Source of the DNA: JBOGFC01 sp050742155
GTDB lineage: Bacteria > Actinomycetota > Acidimicrobiia > Spongiisociales > JALYHC01
Assembly (NCBI GenBank): GCA_050742155.1
Contig: JBOGFC010000222.1
Coordinates: 1 to 23,321 of the forward strand
Reading direction: 5' to 3'
Length of the DNA: 23,321 nt
This document shows, in pieces, positions 14,716-21,808 of the stretch. Below the pieces are notes generated by a model, which saw only the letters and a list, made by a program, of their open reading frames with translations, was not told the DNA's origin and did not search any database. The translations under genes were made by a program, and so were the position numbers. Numbering within the stretch: position 1 is the stretch's first letter; each line of letters begins with the position of its first letter.

Positions 14716-14732
14716 TACGACGTGTCATAGTT
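14716..14732 (+). promoter_or_regulatory. 17-bp dyad operator, copy A, between copA and ccdA
   Basis: TACGACGTGTCATAGTT fits the dyad consensus except at the last base. A slightly wider inverted repeat, ACTACGAC-GT-GTCATAGT, covers 14714-14731. It lies in the divergent intergenic region, 23 nt before the preferred ccdA start and 45 nt before the small frame leading into the copper ATPase. One bound regulator could therefore control both directions. Confidence 0.6.
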
Positions 14733-14755
14733 CTTTGGGACAGGAGTCGGTCAAC

Positions 14756-15676
14756 TTGGATTCAGGCATTTTCTTGGGTGGCTCGCTGCTGGCAGCGGTA
14801 TTGGCCGGGGCGGTGGCGTTGTTCGCTCCGTGCTGCATTTCAGTGATGCTTCCCTCCTACTTCGCGTCGTCGATGCACAACCGGCGGGTGCCGGTGGCGA
14901 TGACCGGTCTGTTTGCGGCGGGGATCGCCACCGTGATCCTCCCGCTGGCGATGGGGGCCGTGTTCCTGCGGCGTTTGGTGGTGGAGGCCCACACCCCGCT
15001 GTTCGTCGGTGGCGGGCTGCTCCTCATCGTATTGGCGGCATACCTGTTTTGGGGTGGAAAGCTGCGGCTGCCCATGCCCGGCCGGCGGGCAGGCCGACCC
15101 ACCGGACCCTGGGGCATCTACTCGTTGGGGCTGTTCTCCGGGGTGGCCAGTTCCTGCTGCGCCCCGGTCCTCGCCGGCGTGGTCGCTCTGTCTGGGGTGG
15201 CCTCGTCGTTCGCTTTCGCACTCGGGTTGGGAGTCGCCTACGTGGTGGGGATGGTCGCCCCCCTGTTCGTCATCTCCCTGGCATGGGCGGGCCGTGACTG
15301 GTCCAGACATCCTCTGTTCCGACCCCGCCAATTCACGTGGCGGGTGGGGTCGATCAGCCGGACGGTGTCGGGCACCAACCTGGCCAGCGGACTGCTGCTC
15401 GGCGTGATGGGTGGCCTGATGATATGGGTGGGTGTGGCCGCCGAGGCCATGCCGGCAGCGGACGGTTGGCAGGTCCGGGCATCGGCCTGGTTGCAGCATC
15501 TCGGGGGAGTGGTGTCCCAGCGGCTCGCCTGGATCCCCGGCTGGGCAGTGCTTGCGATCGCCGTGGTGGCCGGCTGGCTGCTCTGGCGCAGGGCGCTGCG
15601 CGAGATGACATCTCGGCAGCTCGACGAACCGGCATCACCTGAGGCCGTGGCCGTGATCGGAGAGAACAGTGAGTAG
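14756..15676 (+). CDS. ccdA: CcdA/DsbD-like thiol-disulfide transmembrane reductant carrier
   Basis: A 306-residue membrane protein with six or more helices. It has the paired-cysteine motifs of the CcdA branch: LFAPCCISVMLP (Cys26, Cys27) and SSCCAPVLAGV (Cys134, Cys135). CcdA passes electrons from cytoplasmic thioredoxin across the membrane to keep apocytochrome CxxCH and copper-site thiols reduced. TTG 14756 is chosen because AGGAG ends 9 nt upstream. The frame also opens at TTG 14735, but this lacks a ribosome site and nearly abuts the operator. The gene overlaps the following redoxin gene by 8 nt, forming an operon with two more small thiol proteins. The C-terminal extension beyond about residue 240 adds at least one more helix. 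Confidence 0.88.
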   Translation: MDSGIFLGGSLLAAVLAGAVALFAPCCISVMLPSYFASSMHNRRVPVAMTGLFAAGIATVILPLAMGAVFLRRLVVEAHTPLFVGGGLLLIVLAAYLFWGGKLRLPMPGRRAGRPTGPWGIYSLGLFSGVASSCCAPVLAGVVALSGVASSFAFALGLGVAYVVGMVAPLFVISLAWAGRDWSRHPLFRPRQFTWRVGSISRTVSGTNLASGLLLGVMGGLMIWVGVAAEAMPAADGWQVRASAWLQHLGGVVSQRLAWIPGWAVLAIAVVAGWLLWRRALREMTSRQLDEPASPEAVAVIGENSE

Positions 15677-16343
15677 AAAAACCATGCACACCCTGAACCG
15701 CACTCCTTCCCCCCGTCGCCGGATACGAGGCAGGTTCCTGCTCACCGCGGGAGCGCTGATCTTCGTGACCGTCCTGGCCCTGACATTCGCCTCCGCAGTG
15801 CGACGGGCCACCCCCGGAGAGGACGGTACCGCCGACGGTTACGTCTTCCAGGTCGGCTCACCCGGTCCCGGGGAAGCGGCACCTCCGCTGAGACTCCCGT
15901 CAGATGACGGCACCACCTTCGACCTGGCAGGCCAGACAGGAACCACCGTCCTCTTGTATTTCCAGGAGGGGCTGATGTGCCAGCCGTGTTGGGACCAGCT
16001 GACTGATATTGAGGCCTCCTGGGACCGGTTCAACGCCCTCGGCATCGACACCATTGCCTCGGTCACCACCGACCCGGTCGACCTGGTCTCACGCAAGGTG
16101 GCAGACGAAGGTCTGACATCTTCGGTGCTGGCCGACCCCGATCGTCGCGTCTCCGAAGAGTGGGGCACCCTCGACTCCGGGATGATGGGCGGAAGCTTCA
16201 ACGGGCACAGCTTTATCGTCGTCGGTCCTGACGGAACCATCCTCTGGCGGGCCGACTACGGCGGCGCCCCCGACTACACCATGTACCTGCCGGTCACGGC
16301 GTTGCTCGCCGACCTGGAGGAGGGACTGAATGCTGGCGCCTGA
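15669..16343 (+). CDS. Membrane-anchored TlpA/AhpC-type redoxin
   Basis: The 224-residue protein starts at GTG 15669 overlapping ccdA, with GGAGAG upstream. ATG 15684 is the alternative. A basic stretch and one N-terminal membrane helix (about 22-43) leave the redoxin domain outside. The domain has the thioredoxin-like strand TTVLLYFQEGLMCQPCWDQL, with the CxxC pair Cys104/Cys107, and HSFIVVGPDGTILWRADYGG near the end. It probably takes electrons from CcdA and reduces apocytochrome c or CuA-site cysteines, like CcmG/ResA or TlpA. The CQPC pair and the peroxiredoxin-like surroundings leave the exact partner open. A 14-bp overlap links it to the next gene. Confidence 0.82.
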   Translation: MSRKTMHTLNRTPSPRRRIRGRFLLTAGALIFVTVLALTFASAVRRATPGEDGTADGYVFQVGSPGPGEAAPPLRLPSDDGTTFDLAGQTGTTVLLYFQEGLMCQPCWDQLTDIEASWDRFNALGIDTIASVTTDPVDLVSRKVADEGLTSSVLADPDRRVSEEWGTLDSGMMGGSFNGHSFIVVGPDGTILWRADYGGAPDYTMYLPVTALLADLEEGLNAGA

Positions 16344-16605
16344 GCACATCCCGGTGGTGCTGCTCACCCAGCCCGACTGCAGTCTCTGCGACCAGGCCAA
16401 GGCGGTCCTCGATCGGATCGCAGAGGATTATCCGCTGCGGGTGCGGACCGTCGACCTGGGCAGCGAGGAAGGTCGAGCCCTCGCCGACCACGGTGGGGTG
16501 CTCTTCCCTCCCGGCGTTCTGGTCGACGGCCGATCCTTTTCCTATGGACGTCTCTCCGAGCGCAGGCTGCGCCGTGAGCTGGACAGGATGTCGTCGTGCC
16601 GGTGA
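16330..16605 (+). CDS. Glutaredoxin-like thiol protein
   Basis: A 91-residue protein with a thioredoxin fold. LLTQPDCSLCDQAKAVL has the redox pair Cys17/Cys20 at the start of the first helix, followed by VRTVDLGSEEGRALADHGGVLFPPGVLVDGRSFSYGRLS, the glutaredoxin-type strand-Pro-strand. It has no signal peptide, so it acts in the cytoplasm. It overlaps the redoxin gene and the next gene, so it is part of the same thiol-handling operon as ccdA. It could feed electrons to CcdA or handle copper, but neither is shown. Confidence 0.8.
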   Translation: MLAPEHIPVVLLTQPDCSLCDQAKAVLDRIAEDYPLRVRTVDLGSEEGRALADHGGVLFPPGVLVDGRSFSYGRLSERRLRRELDRMSSCR

Positions 16606-16886
16606 GCAAGCGGCGCAAGCCCAAGGGCAAGACCCGCCCGGCTCCGCAGTCCTCTGAGACTCCCGCCCGTCGTCTGACCCGTTCGGAGACCAGGAGCCGT
16701 ACCGCCACCGTCGGACGGGTGGTGGCGGCGGTGGGCGGGGTCCTCTTCGTCGTCGGCAACATCGGTGCTCGCACCGGATGGGTGCTCTTCCCCTTCGACA
16801 CTCACCATGTGTTCTCACAATACGGTGGGGCGGTGCTGGCGTTGGTCGGGCTGGCTCTGGCCGGTAGACGCTCGAAGAGTGGTTGA
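16596..16886 (+). CDS. Small basic two-helix membrane protein, unknown function
   Basis: The 96-residue protein starts at GTG 16596 (AGGA 7 nt upstream) and overlaps the end of the glutaredoxin-like gene. GTG 16602 would give a classical GTGA overlap. The first 40 residues are very rich in Lys, Arg and Thr. Two hydrophobic segments follow (about 41-57 and 76-90), separated by ARTGWVLFPFDTHHVFSQYGG. I do not recognise the family. Its place as last gene of the ccdA operon suggests an accessory role in envelope redox or cytochrome assembly. The pair of histidines at the outer loop (DTHH) is worth noting. Confidence 0.65.
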   Translation: MPVSKRRKPKGKTRPAPQSSETPARRLTRSETRSRTATVGRVVAAVGGVLFVVGNIGARTGWVLFPFDTHHVFSQYGGAVLALVGLALAGRRSKSG

Positions 16887-16913
16887 ATCCCACCGGGTCA
16901 CGGCTAATCTGAC

Positions 16914-16930
16914 TACTACAGGGCATCGGA
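16914..16930 (+). promoter_or_regulatory. 17-bp dyad operator, copy F, upstream of the sortase gene
   Basis: TACTACAGGGCATCGGA agrees with copy E at 14 of 17 positions and with the consensus at most fixed positions (position 16 is G and position 7 is A). It is followed directly by GAATAC, a possible -10 box, and preceded by TCTGAC, a weak -35. It ends 20 nt before the sortase ATG. Confidence 0.45.
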
Positions 16931-16950
16931 GAATACAGGGAAACGGGGAG

Positions 16951-17724
16951 ATGACAGTTGTAACCGGTCGCCGGCCGGCGCCGGTCACCTCCAAGGGCGG
17001 TCGCAGACGTTCGAGGCGGCAGGTGCAAGTCGCCGGATGGACCATGATATCGCTGGGTGTGCTGCTCATCGGCTACGTCGCCTACCAGCTTTGGGGGACC
17101 GGGCTCTACACGGCCGCCGCACAGAACCGGCTCGACTTCCAGCTCTCCGAACGCCTGGCCACCACCGCGCCGGCCTCGCTCGCCAAACCGCCGCCGGTCT
17201 CGGCGGCCGACCTACAGCCGTCCGCTCCGACGGCTGTCCCCGGGCCCAGTGTTATCCCCGAGGCGGCGCCGGCGGAAGGGGAGGCGTTGGGTCGGATTCG
17301 CATTCCCACCGCCGAGGTCGACCACGTCATGGTCTCGGGGGTGACTCGGGAGGTACTCAGGCTCGGTCCGGGTCACATGCCCTGGACCCCCCTCCCCGGC
17401 CAGCCGGGAAACGCCGTGGTGAGCGGGCACCGCACCACCTACGGAGCGCCCTTCTTCCACCTCGACCGAGTCGCGGTAGGCGACGAAATCATCGTCGAGA
17501 CGGCGATCGGAAACCACACCTACCAGGTACGGGAGATCCTGGTAGTCGACCCGACCGACGTCTGGGTTACCGATCCCCGGCCCGGCGCCTGGCTCACCCT
17601 CACCACCTGCACCCCCCGCTATTCGGCGGCCCAACGGCTGGTAATCGCAGCCGAACTGGTCGAAGGCCCCAATCTCGCCGCCATCGAAGCAGCCTCACCC
17701 TCACCGCCGGCAGGAGCTGGCTGA
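16951..17724 (+). CDS. srtE: Class E sortase
   Basis: The 257-residue protein starts at ATG 16951. The frame is open upstream to 16765, but that part shadows the previous gene. A basic N-terminus and one membrane helix (about 27-46) anchor it, followed by a Pro/Ala-rich linker to about residue 112. The sortase domain has GNAVVSGHRTTYGAPFFHLD with catalytic His160, TLTTCTPRYSAAQRLVI with Cys220 and Arg229. The HRTTYG and LTTC contexts are those of class E sortases, which join LAxTG-type proteins to the actinobacterial cell wall. No sorting-signal protein is visible in the window. The copy F dyad lies upstream, so it appears to be transcribed with the same control as the cytochrome genes. Confidence 0.88.
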   Translation: MTVVTGRRPAPVTSKGGRRRSRRQVQVAGWTMISLGVLLIGYVAYQLWGTGLYTAAAQNRLDFQLSERLATTAPASLAKPPPVSAADLQPSAPTAVPGPSVIPEAAPAEGEALGRIRIPTAEVDHVMVSGVTREVLRLGPGHMPWTPLPGQPGNAVVSGHRTTYGAPFFHLDRVAVGDEIIVETAIGNHTYQVREILVVDPTDVWVTDPRPGAWLTLTTCTPRYSAAQRLVIAAELVEGPNLAAIEAASPSPPAGAG

Positions 17725-17732
17725 GCTCAATC

Positions 17733-17761
17733 TGGCACTACGACGTGACGTCGTACATAAT
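17733..17761 (+). promoter_or_regulatory. Promoter with 17-bp perfect dyad operator, copy B, for the ccmI-like gene
   Basis: TACGACGTGACGTCGTA (17739-17755) is a perfect palindrome about a central G. It exactly fills the 17 bp between TGGCAC (17733-17738, weak -35) and CATAAT (17756-17761, good -10). Transcription would begin near 17768, only a few bases before the ATG at 17772, so the mRNA would be essentially leaderless. No ribosome site is needed or seen. Confidence 0.65.
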
Positions 17762-17771
17762 CTTGGGGATC

Positions 17772-18596
17772 ATGACCGCTTCTCGCCGTCAGGCCGAGGC
17801 CCAATACCGACAGGCCCACCAAGACCTCGACGAACTCGCCGTTCAGGTGGCAGACGACGAGCTGGACCCGGTGACCGCGCAACGGCTCCGGGCGGTCTAC
17901 CGGGCCGAAATGGAGGAGGCGGAACTTGAATTGGCGGCGACTGGCGGCGTTGAGGATGAGAAGCCGGGTGGCGCCCGCCGTTGGCGTCGGCTGGCGCTGG
18001 TGGGAGTGACGATCGTCCTGGCCGGCCTTGCGGTGACGGTCGCGGGTTTTGTTGAAATGCGTGCCCCGGGAGAACCGATCACCGGTGGCTTAGAAGGAGT
18101 GGCCCGGGCCGGCTTCGAGGAAGGTGCGAGTTTCGATCCGGATGACTACTCGGATGAGGCGTTGGAGGCGGTGGTGGCGGCCAACGCCGACGCACCCGAG
18201 ATCGCCGGGATGCGTATTGCCCTGGCCGACCGCTACTTCTCCCGTGGCGACTACCAAGCTGCCTTCCCTCACTACCAGGCGGTCCTGGCGGCCGACCCGG
18301 CGCCTTCGCCGACCCTGGTCGCCGCGGCCCTTACCAGGTTGGGTTGGATCGTCTACCAGGGGAACGGCGAGGTCGACCTGGCGTTTGGCTTGTTTGCCCG
18401 GGCGCTGGAGCTCAGCCCGGACGACCCGTACATCATCTACCTGACTGCGCTGGTCACCTGGTGCGGAACCGGCAATGTAGGGGGAGCAAAGCTCCTGTTG
18501 GAACAGGTCCTCGCCTCCCCGACCATCGACTCTGAGGCACGGGCCGCGGTGGAAGCCGACCTAGCCGCCGCTGGGGAGGGGGAGACATGCCGCTGA
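17772..18596 (+). CDS. CcmI-like TPR protein of cytochrome c maturation
   Basis: The 274-residue protein starts at ATG 17772, just after a promoter. The same frame is open far upstream, but only as a shadow of the sortase gene. Residues 1-55 are a charged helical, coiled-coil-like segment (RRQAEAQYRQAHQDLDELAVQ, with the DELDPVTAQRLRAVYRAEMEEAE pattern seen in CcmI N-termini). One membrane helix spans about 74-93. The outer part carries TPR-like helices (about 140-235), such as IALADRYFSRGDYQAAFPHYQAVLAADP and DLAFGLFARALELSPDDPYIIYLTALV. CcmI holds apocytochrome c for CcmF/CcmH. Divergent sequence makes the call moderate, but ccmF and ccmH follow directly. Transcription seems leaderless. Confidence 0.75.
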   Translation: MTASRRQAEAQYRQAHQDLDELAVQVADDELDPVTAQRLRAVYRAEMEEAELELAATGGVEDEKPGGARRWRRLALVGVTIVLAGLAVTVAGFVEMRAPGEPITGGLEGVARAGFEEGASFDPDDYSDEALEAVVAANADAPEIAGMRIALADRYFSRGDYQAAFPHYQAVLAADPAPSPTLVAAALTRLGWIVYQGNGEVDLAFGLFARALELSPDDPYIIYLTALVTWCGTGNVGGAKLLLEQVLASPTIDSEARAAVEADLAAAGEGETCR

Positions 18597-18629
18597 CCCC
18601 GACCTCCAGCCGTAACCGCAAACCCGGGA

Positions 18630-18658
18630 TTGTGTTACGACGTCGCCTAGTAGATAAT
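18630..18658 (+). promoter_or_regulatory. Promoter with dyad operator, copy C, for ccmF
   Basis: TTGTGT (18630-18635) and GATAAT (18653-18658) are separated by exactly 17 bp, and those 17 bp are TACGACGTCGCCTAGTA, which shares 13 of 17 bases with copy B. The predicted start of transcription (about 18665) is 1-2 bases before the ccmF ATG at 18667, so the transcript should be leaderless. Confidence 0.65.
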
Positions 18659-18666
18659 CGTCAACC

Positions 18667-20655
18667 ATGATCGCTCTGATCGGCAAGGTTGGCGTTTGGG
18701 TGGCACTGCTGTCTGCTGTATGGCTGGCCGTCGTCGGGCTGATCGGGCTGAAGCGGTCGACGCCGCGGCTGCGTCGAGGTGTGGTATGGCCCGTGGCCGG
18801 TGTGGTCGCGGGCGCGGTGGCGGCCATGATCGAACTGGAGTTGGGGCTGCTCCTCAACGACTTCTCCATCGAGTACATCGCCCGCAACCACTCCCGCTCC
18901 ACCCCATTCCCGTTCAACGTGGCCACCGCCTGGGCGGCACTGGAAGGGAGCATCGTGCTGTGGGGGCTGGTCCTGGCCGGGTGGACCTGGAGTATCTTCC
19001 GCAGCGTGGGCGACGGCGACCGGCTCGGGTCGGGTGCGCTAGGAGTGATGGGAGTGGTCGCGGTGTTCTTCTTCGGGATGATGGCCACCGTCGCCGACCC
19101 TTTTGCCACCGTGAGCCCGGTCCCGTTCGACGGCCCAGGTCCCAACCCGCTACTCCAGAACCATCTGATGATGACGATCCACCCACCGCTGCTCTACGTG
19201 GGTTTCGTCGGGTTCACCGTTCCGTTCGCCTTCGCCATCGCCGCATTGCTCGCAGGTGAAGGAGGGGTCGCCTGGCTGGACCGGACCCGCCGCTGGAGCC
19301 TTGTCGCGTGGAGTTTCCTCACCGCCGGGATCCTGATCGGCGGCTGGTGGAGCTACGAGGTGTTGGGCTGGGGCGGGTTCTGGGCATGGGACCCGGTGGA
19401 GAACGCATCCTTCCTCCCCTGGCTGGCCGCCACCGCGTTCATCCACTCGGCAATTGTCCAAATCCGCCGGGGAATGCTCCAAGCGTGGAACTTCGCCCTG
19501 GTTATCGGCACCTTCGCCCTCACCATCTTCGCCACCTTCCTCACTCGCTCCGGGGTCATCGGTTCGGTCCACGCCTTCACCCAATCCGAGGTCGGTCCCG
19601 CCCTGTTGGGATTCCTCGCCGTGGTGCTCGTCGGCTCGATGGTGATCTTCGGGCTGCGGGTACACCTGATGGCCCAGCCGCCCCGGCTGGAGTCGTTGGC
19701 CAGCCGAGAAGGGGTCTTTCTCCTCAACAACCTGCTCCTCACCGTCTTCGCGTTCATGGTGCTGGTCGGCACCGTCTACCCGCTGCTTCTCGAAGCCGCA
19801 ACCGGAGATCAGGTGTCTGTGGGCAGGCCGTTCTTCGACCGGTTCGGTATTCCCCTGTCATACGGGCTGCTTTTGGCGATGGGAGTAGGCCCCGCTTTTC
19901 CCTACCGGGTGGCCCGGTGGCGGGTGCTTTGGGCCCGGATCCGTCGTCCCTTGCAAACCGCAGCTCTGGCTGGGGCCTTGGTGGTGGCTGCGGGGGTCAC
20001 CGTCCCCCACGTGGTGGGGGTGGTGATGTTGGCCGTGTTCATCGTCGGGGTGTCGGTGAGGCAGCTGTGGACAACGGGAAGCAAATTCTCCGCCCGGAAG
20101 GGGCTGTCCCGGCGCAAGGCGATGACCCATGTGATGCGTCGGGATCCCGGCTATTGGGGTGGCCAGATCGCCCACGCCGGGGTGGCACTGGCCGCAGTGG
20201 CCATCGCCCTCTACGGAAACCTCGGATTAGGCGCCCAAGCCCAGCTCGGCGTGGGTGACTCGATGGAAGTGGCCGGATACACCCTTACCCACCAGGGAGC
20301 GTTCAATCGCAGCGAACCGAACCGTGAAGTCATCGGCGCCCGGGTGGCAGTGGCGCGCGACGGGCGACAGCTGGAAGTGCTCGAGCCGGGGCTCAACCGT
20401 TACCCGAACCTGACTCAAGCGATCGGCACCCCGGCGGTTAGGACCAGTCTCAGCGATGATCTATACCTCGGTCTCCGCTCTATCGACGCTGAGGGCATCG
20501 TCCTCGAGGCGCAGGTGTTCCCCTACATGTATCTGCTGTGGACGGGAGGCCTGGTCGCCGCCGCCGGCGGGTTGTGGGCCCGGCGTCGACCGGTGGAGAG
20601 GGTCAGACCATTTGGAGGAGACCATGAACAACAGCCGTTGGCGACCGTGGGCTGA
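18667..20655 (+). CDS. ccmF: Cytochrome c heme lyase subunit CcmF
   Basis: The 662-residue protein has the usual CcmF length and around 15 membrane helices. The WWD heme-handling signature WGGFWAWDPVENASFLPWL lies near residues 235-253. Other conserved parts are NHLMMTIHPPLLYVGFVGFTVPFAFA near 162, EVLGWGG, and TFLTRSGVIGSVHAF near 294, with LLLTVFAFMVLVGTVYPLL near 357. The C-terminal periplasmic domain (about 515-625) has HAGVALAAVAIALYGN. CcmF attaches heme to CxxCH of apocytochromes with CcmH and CcmI, which flank it here. CcmA-E are not in the window. Its ATG comes right after a promoter with the dyad operator. It overlaps ccmH by 32 nt. Confidence 0.95.
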   Translation: MIALIGKVGVWVALLSAVWLAVVGLIGLKRSTPRLRRGVVWPVAGVVAGAVAAMIELELGLLLNDFSIEYIARNHSRSTPFPFNVATAWAALEGSIVLWGLVLAGWTWSIFRSVGDGDRLGSGALGVMGVVAVFFFGMMATVADPFATVSPVPFDGPGPNPLLQNHLMMTIHPPLLYVGFVGFTVPFAFAIAALLAGEGGVAWLDRTRRWSLVAWSFLTAGILIGGWWSYEVLGWGGFWAWDPVENASFLPWLAATAFIHSAIVQIRRGMLQAWNFALVIGTFALTIFATFLTRSGVIGSVHAFTQSEVGPALLGFLAVVLVGSMVIFGLRVHLMAQPPRLESLASREGVFLLNNLLLTVFAFMVLVGTVYPLLLEAATGDQVSVGRPFFDRFGIPLSYGLLLAMGVGPAFPYRVARWRVLWARIRRPLQTAALAGALVVAAGVTVPHVVGVVMLAVFIVGVSVRQLWTTGSKFSARKGLSRRKAMTHVMRRDPGYWGGQIAHAGVALAAVAIALYGNLGLGAQAQLGVGDSMEVAGYTLTHQGAFNRSEPNREVIGARVAVARDGRQLEVLEPGLNRYPNLTQAIGTPAVRTSLSDDLYLGLRSIDAEGIVLEAQVFPYMYLLWTGGLVAAAGGLWARRRPVERVRPFGGDHEQQPLATVG

Positions 20656-21055
20656 CCGGGTCGCCTGGGTTGCCGCCGCGGCAGCTGCCGTCTTCATGCT
20701 CGTCGGGCTGCTCGCCGCCCCACCCCGGCCAGCGGACCGGGTGGAGGGGATAGCCTCCCAACTCCGCTGCCCCACCTGTCAGAACCTATCGGTGGCCGAC
20801 TCCCCCTCCGAGACCAGCCAGGCGATACGGGAGATCATCACCCAACAGGTAGCCGAAGGACGCTCCGACGAGGAGATCTTCACCTTCTTCGTCGACCGCT
20901 ACGGGGAGTGGATCATCCTCGCCCCACCCGCCACCGGCGGCACCCTGCCCCTATGGCTGCTCCCCCCGGCTGCCATCCTCGTCGGTCTGGTCCTGGCGGT
21001 GGGGAGGAAACGCCGCATCCGCCTCCGCCCGGAGCGAAGGACGATCTCACCATGA
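20624..21055 (+). CDS. ccmH: CcmH/CycL-type apocytochrome thiol-disulfide protein
   Basis: The 143-residue protein starts at ATG 20624 with GGAGGAG 3 nt upstream. The longer frame to 20456 only shadows ccmF. An N-terminal signal or anchor (about 13-32) leads to the signature ASQLRCPTCQNLSVADSPSETSQAIREII with the RCxxC pair Cys49/Cys52, then FFVDRYGEWIILAPP and a C-terminal membrane helix (about 104-122). CcmH reduces or presents apocytochrome cysteines for CcmF. Length matches the short CcmH form, without fused TPRs, which agrees with a separate CcmI-like gene. The stop overlaps the next start (ATGA). Confidence 0.94.
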   Translation: MNNSRWRPWADRVAWVAAAAAAVFMLVGLLAAPPRPADRVEGIASQLRCPTCQNLSVADSPSETSQAIREIITQQVAEGRSDEEIFTFFVDRYGEWIILAPPATGGTLPLWLLPPAAILVGLVLAVGRKRRIRLRPERRTISP

Positions 21056-21678
21056 GCGAGCCCACTCAAACCGAGGTCAGCCGCCGATACGACCGTCTTG
21101 CACCGGTCTACGACCTCTACGACCTGCCCCTGGAAATACTGGTCCAACACCGACGCCGCCGCCAGCTCCTCCGACAGGCCGTGGGGAGGGTGCTGGAGGT
21201 GGGGATCGGCACCGGCAAGAACCTCCCCCACTACCCGCCCGGCGTCGACCTCACCGGAATCGACGTTGCACCCCGGATGCTGGCCCGGGCGGACCGCCGT
21301 GCCCACAAGCTCGGTCTTCCCGTGCAGTTGAGCCCTGCCGACGTGCGCCGCCTCCCCTTCCCCGATCACACCTTCGACACCGCGGCGGCGACCTTCGTCT
21401 TCTGCTCGGCCGCCGAGCCGGTAGAGGGGCTACGCGAGCTCGGCCGGGTGGTCAAACCCGATGGGCGGATCCTCCTCCTCGAGCACGTCCGCCCCCGCAA
21501 TCCGCTGCTGGGTCGCCTCGCCGACCTGGCCACCCCTCTCACCCGGCGCCTCTTCGGGTTCGCCCTCAACCGGAGGACCGAGAAGAACATCGAACAGGCC
21601 GGGCTGGTCGTCGAACAGGTGCGCCGGTCCGGGATCTGGCGGGAGATCCAAGCCAGACCCACCCAGGGGGCCAGCTGA
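21052..21678 (+). CDS. UbiE-type class I SAM-dependent methyltransferase
   Basis: The 208-residue protein starts at ATG 21052, overlapping the ccmH stop as ATGA, so it is translated with it. The N-terminus TEVSRRYDRLAPVYDLYD is the UbiE/COQ5-like opening. Motif I is RVLEVGIGTGKNLPHYP (about 46-62), followed by TGIDVAPRML, LPFPDHTFDTAAATFVFCSAAEPVEGLREL and VKPDGRILLLEHVRP. The tail LNRRTEKNIEQAGLVVEQVRRSGIWREI is typical of the phospholipid or quinone methyltransferase branch. The quinone link would fit a respiratory operon, but the substrate is inferred only from context. Confidence 0.85.
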   Translation: MSEPTQTEVSRRYDRLAPVYDLYDLPLEILVQHRRRRQLLRQAVGRVLEVGIGTGKNLPHYPPGVDLTGIDVAPRMLARADRRAHKLGLPVQLSPADVRRLPFPDHTFDTAAATFVFCSAAEPVEGLRELGRVVKPDGRILLLEHVRPRNPLLGRLADLATPLTRRLFGFALNRRTEKNIEQAGLVVEQVRRSGIWREIQARPTQGAS

Positions 21679-21771
21679 GGTGATGGTGGTGGATGAGCAA
21701 GCGTCGAGGGCAGGGCCAGCACCAAGGCGCATCGGCTCGGCCGCGATTCGGTGGTAGTCGGCCACAGTTAC

Positions 21772-21788
21772 TACGATGAGCCGTAGTA
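21772..21788 (+). promoter_or_regulatory. Dyad operator, copy D, upstream of the Met-rich gene
   Basis: TACGATGAGCCGTAGTA fits the consensus at all fixed positions. It is part of a wider perfect inverted repeat, TACTACG (21769-21775) and CGTAGTA (21782-21788). GACATA (21789-21794) follows where copies B and C have their -10 boxes, but it is a poor -10. It ends 20 nt before the ATG at 21809. Confidence 0.6.
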
Positions 21789-21808
21789 GACATACGAAGT
21801 GAGGTTGG

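Noticed and set aside
17739..17755. MerR/CueR-type activator site in the promoter spacer
   Set aside because: MerR-family promoters have long 19-20 bp spacers and the copper CueR box has different arms. Here the spacer is 17 bp.
17037..17771. Upstream extension of the ccmI-like frame
   Set aside because: It shadows the sortase gene in another frame. A promoter lies directly before ATG 17772.
20456..20623. Upstream extension of the ccmH frame
   Set aside because: It is inside ccmF, and a GGAGGAG site is placed for ATG 20624.
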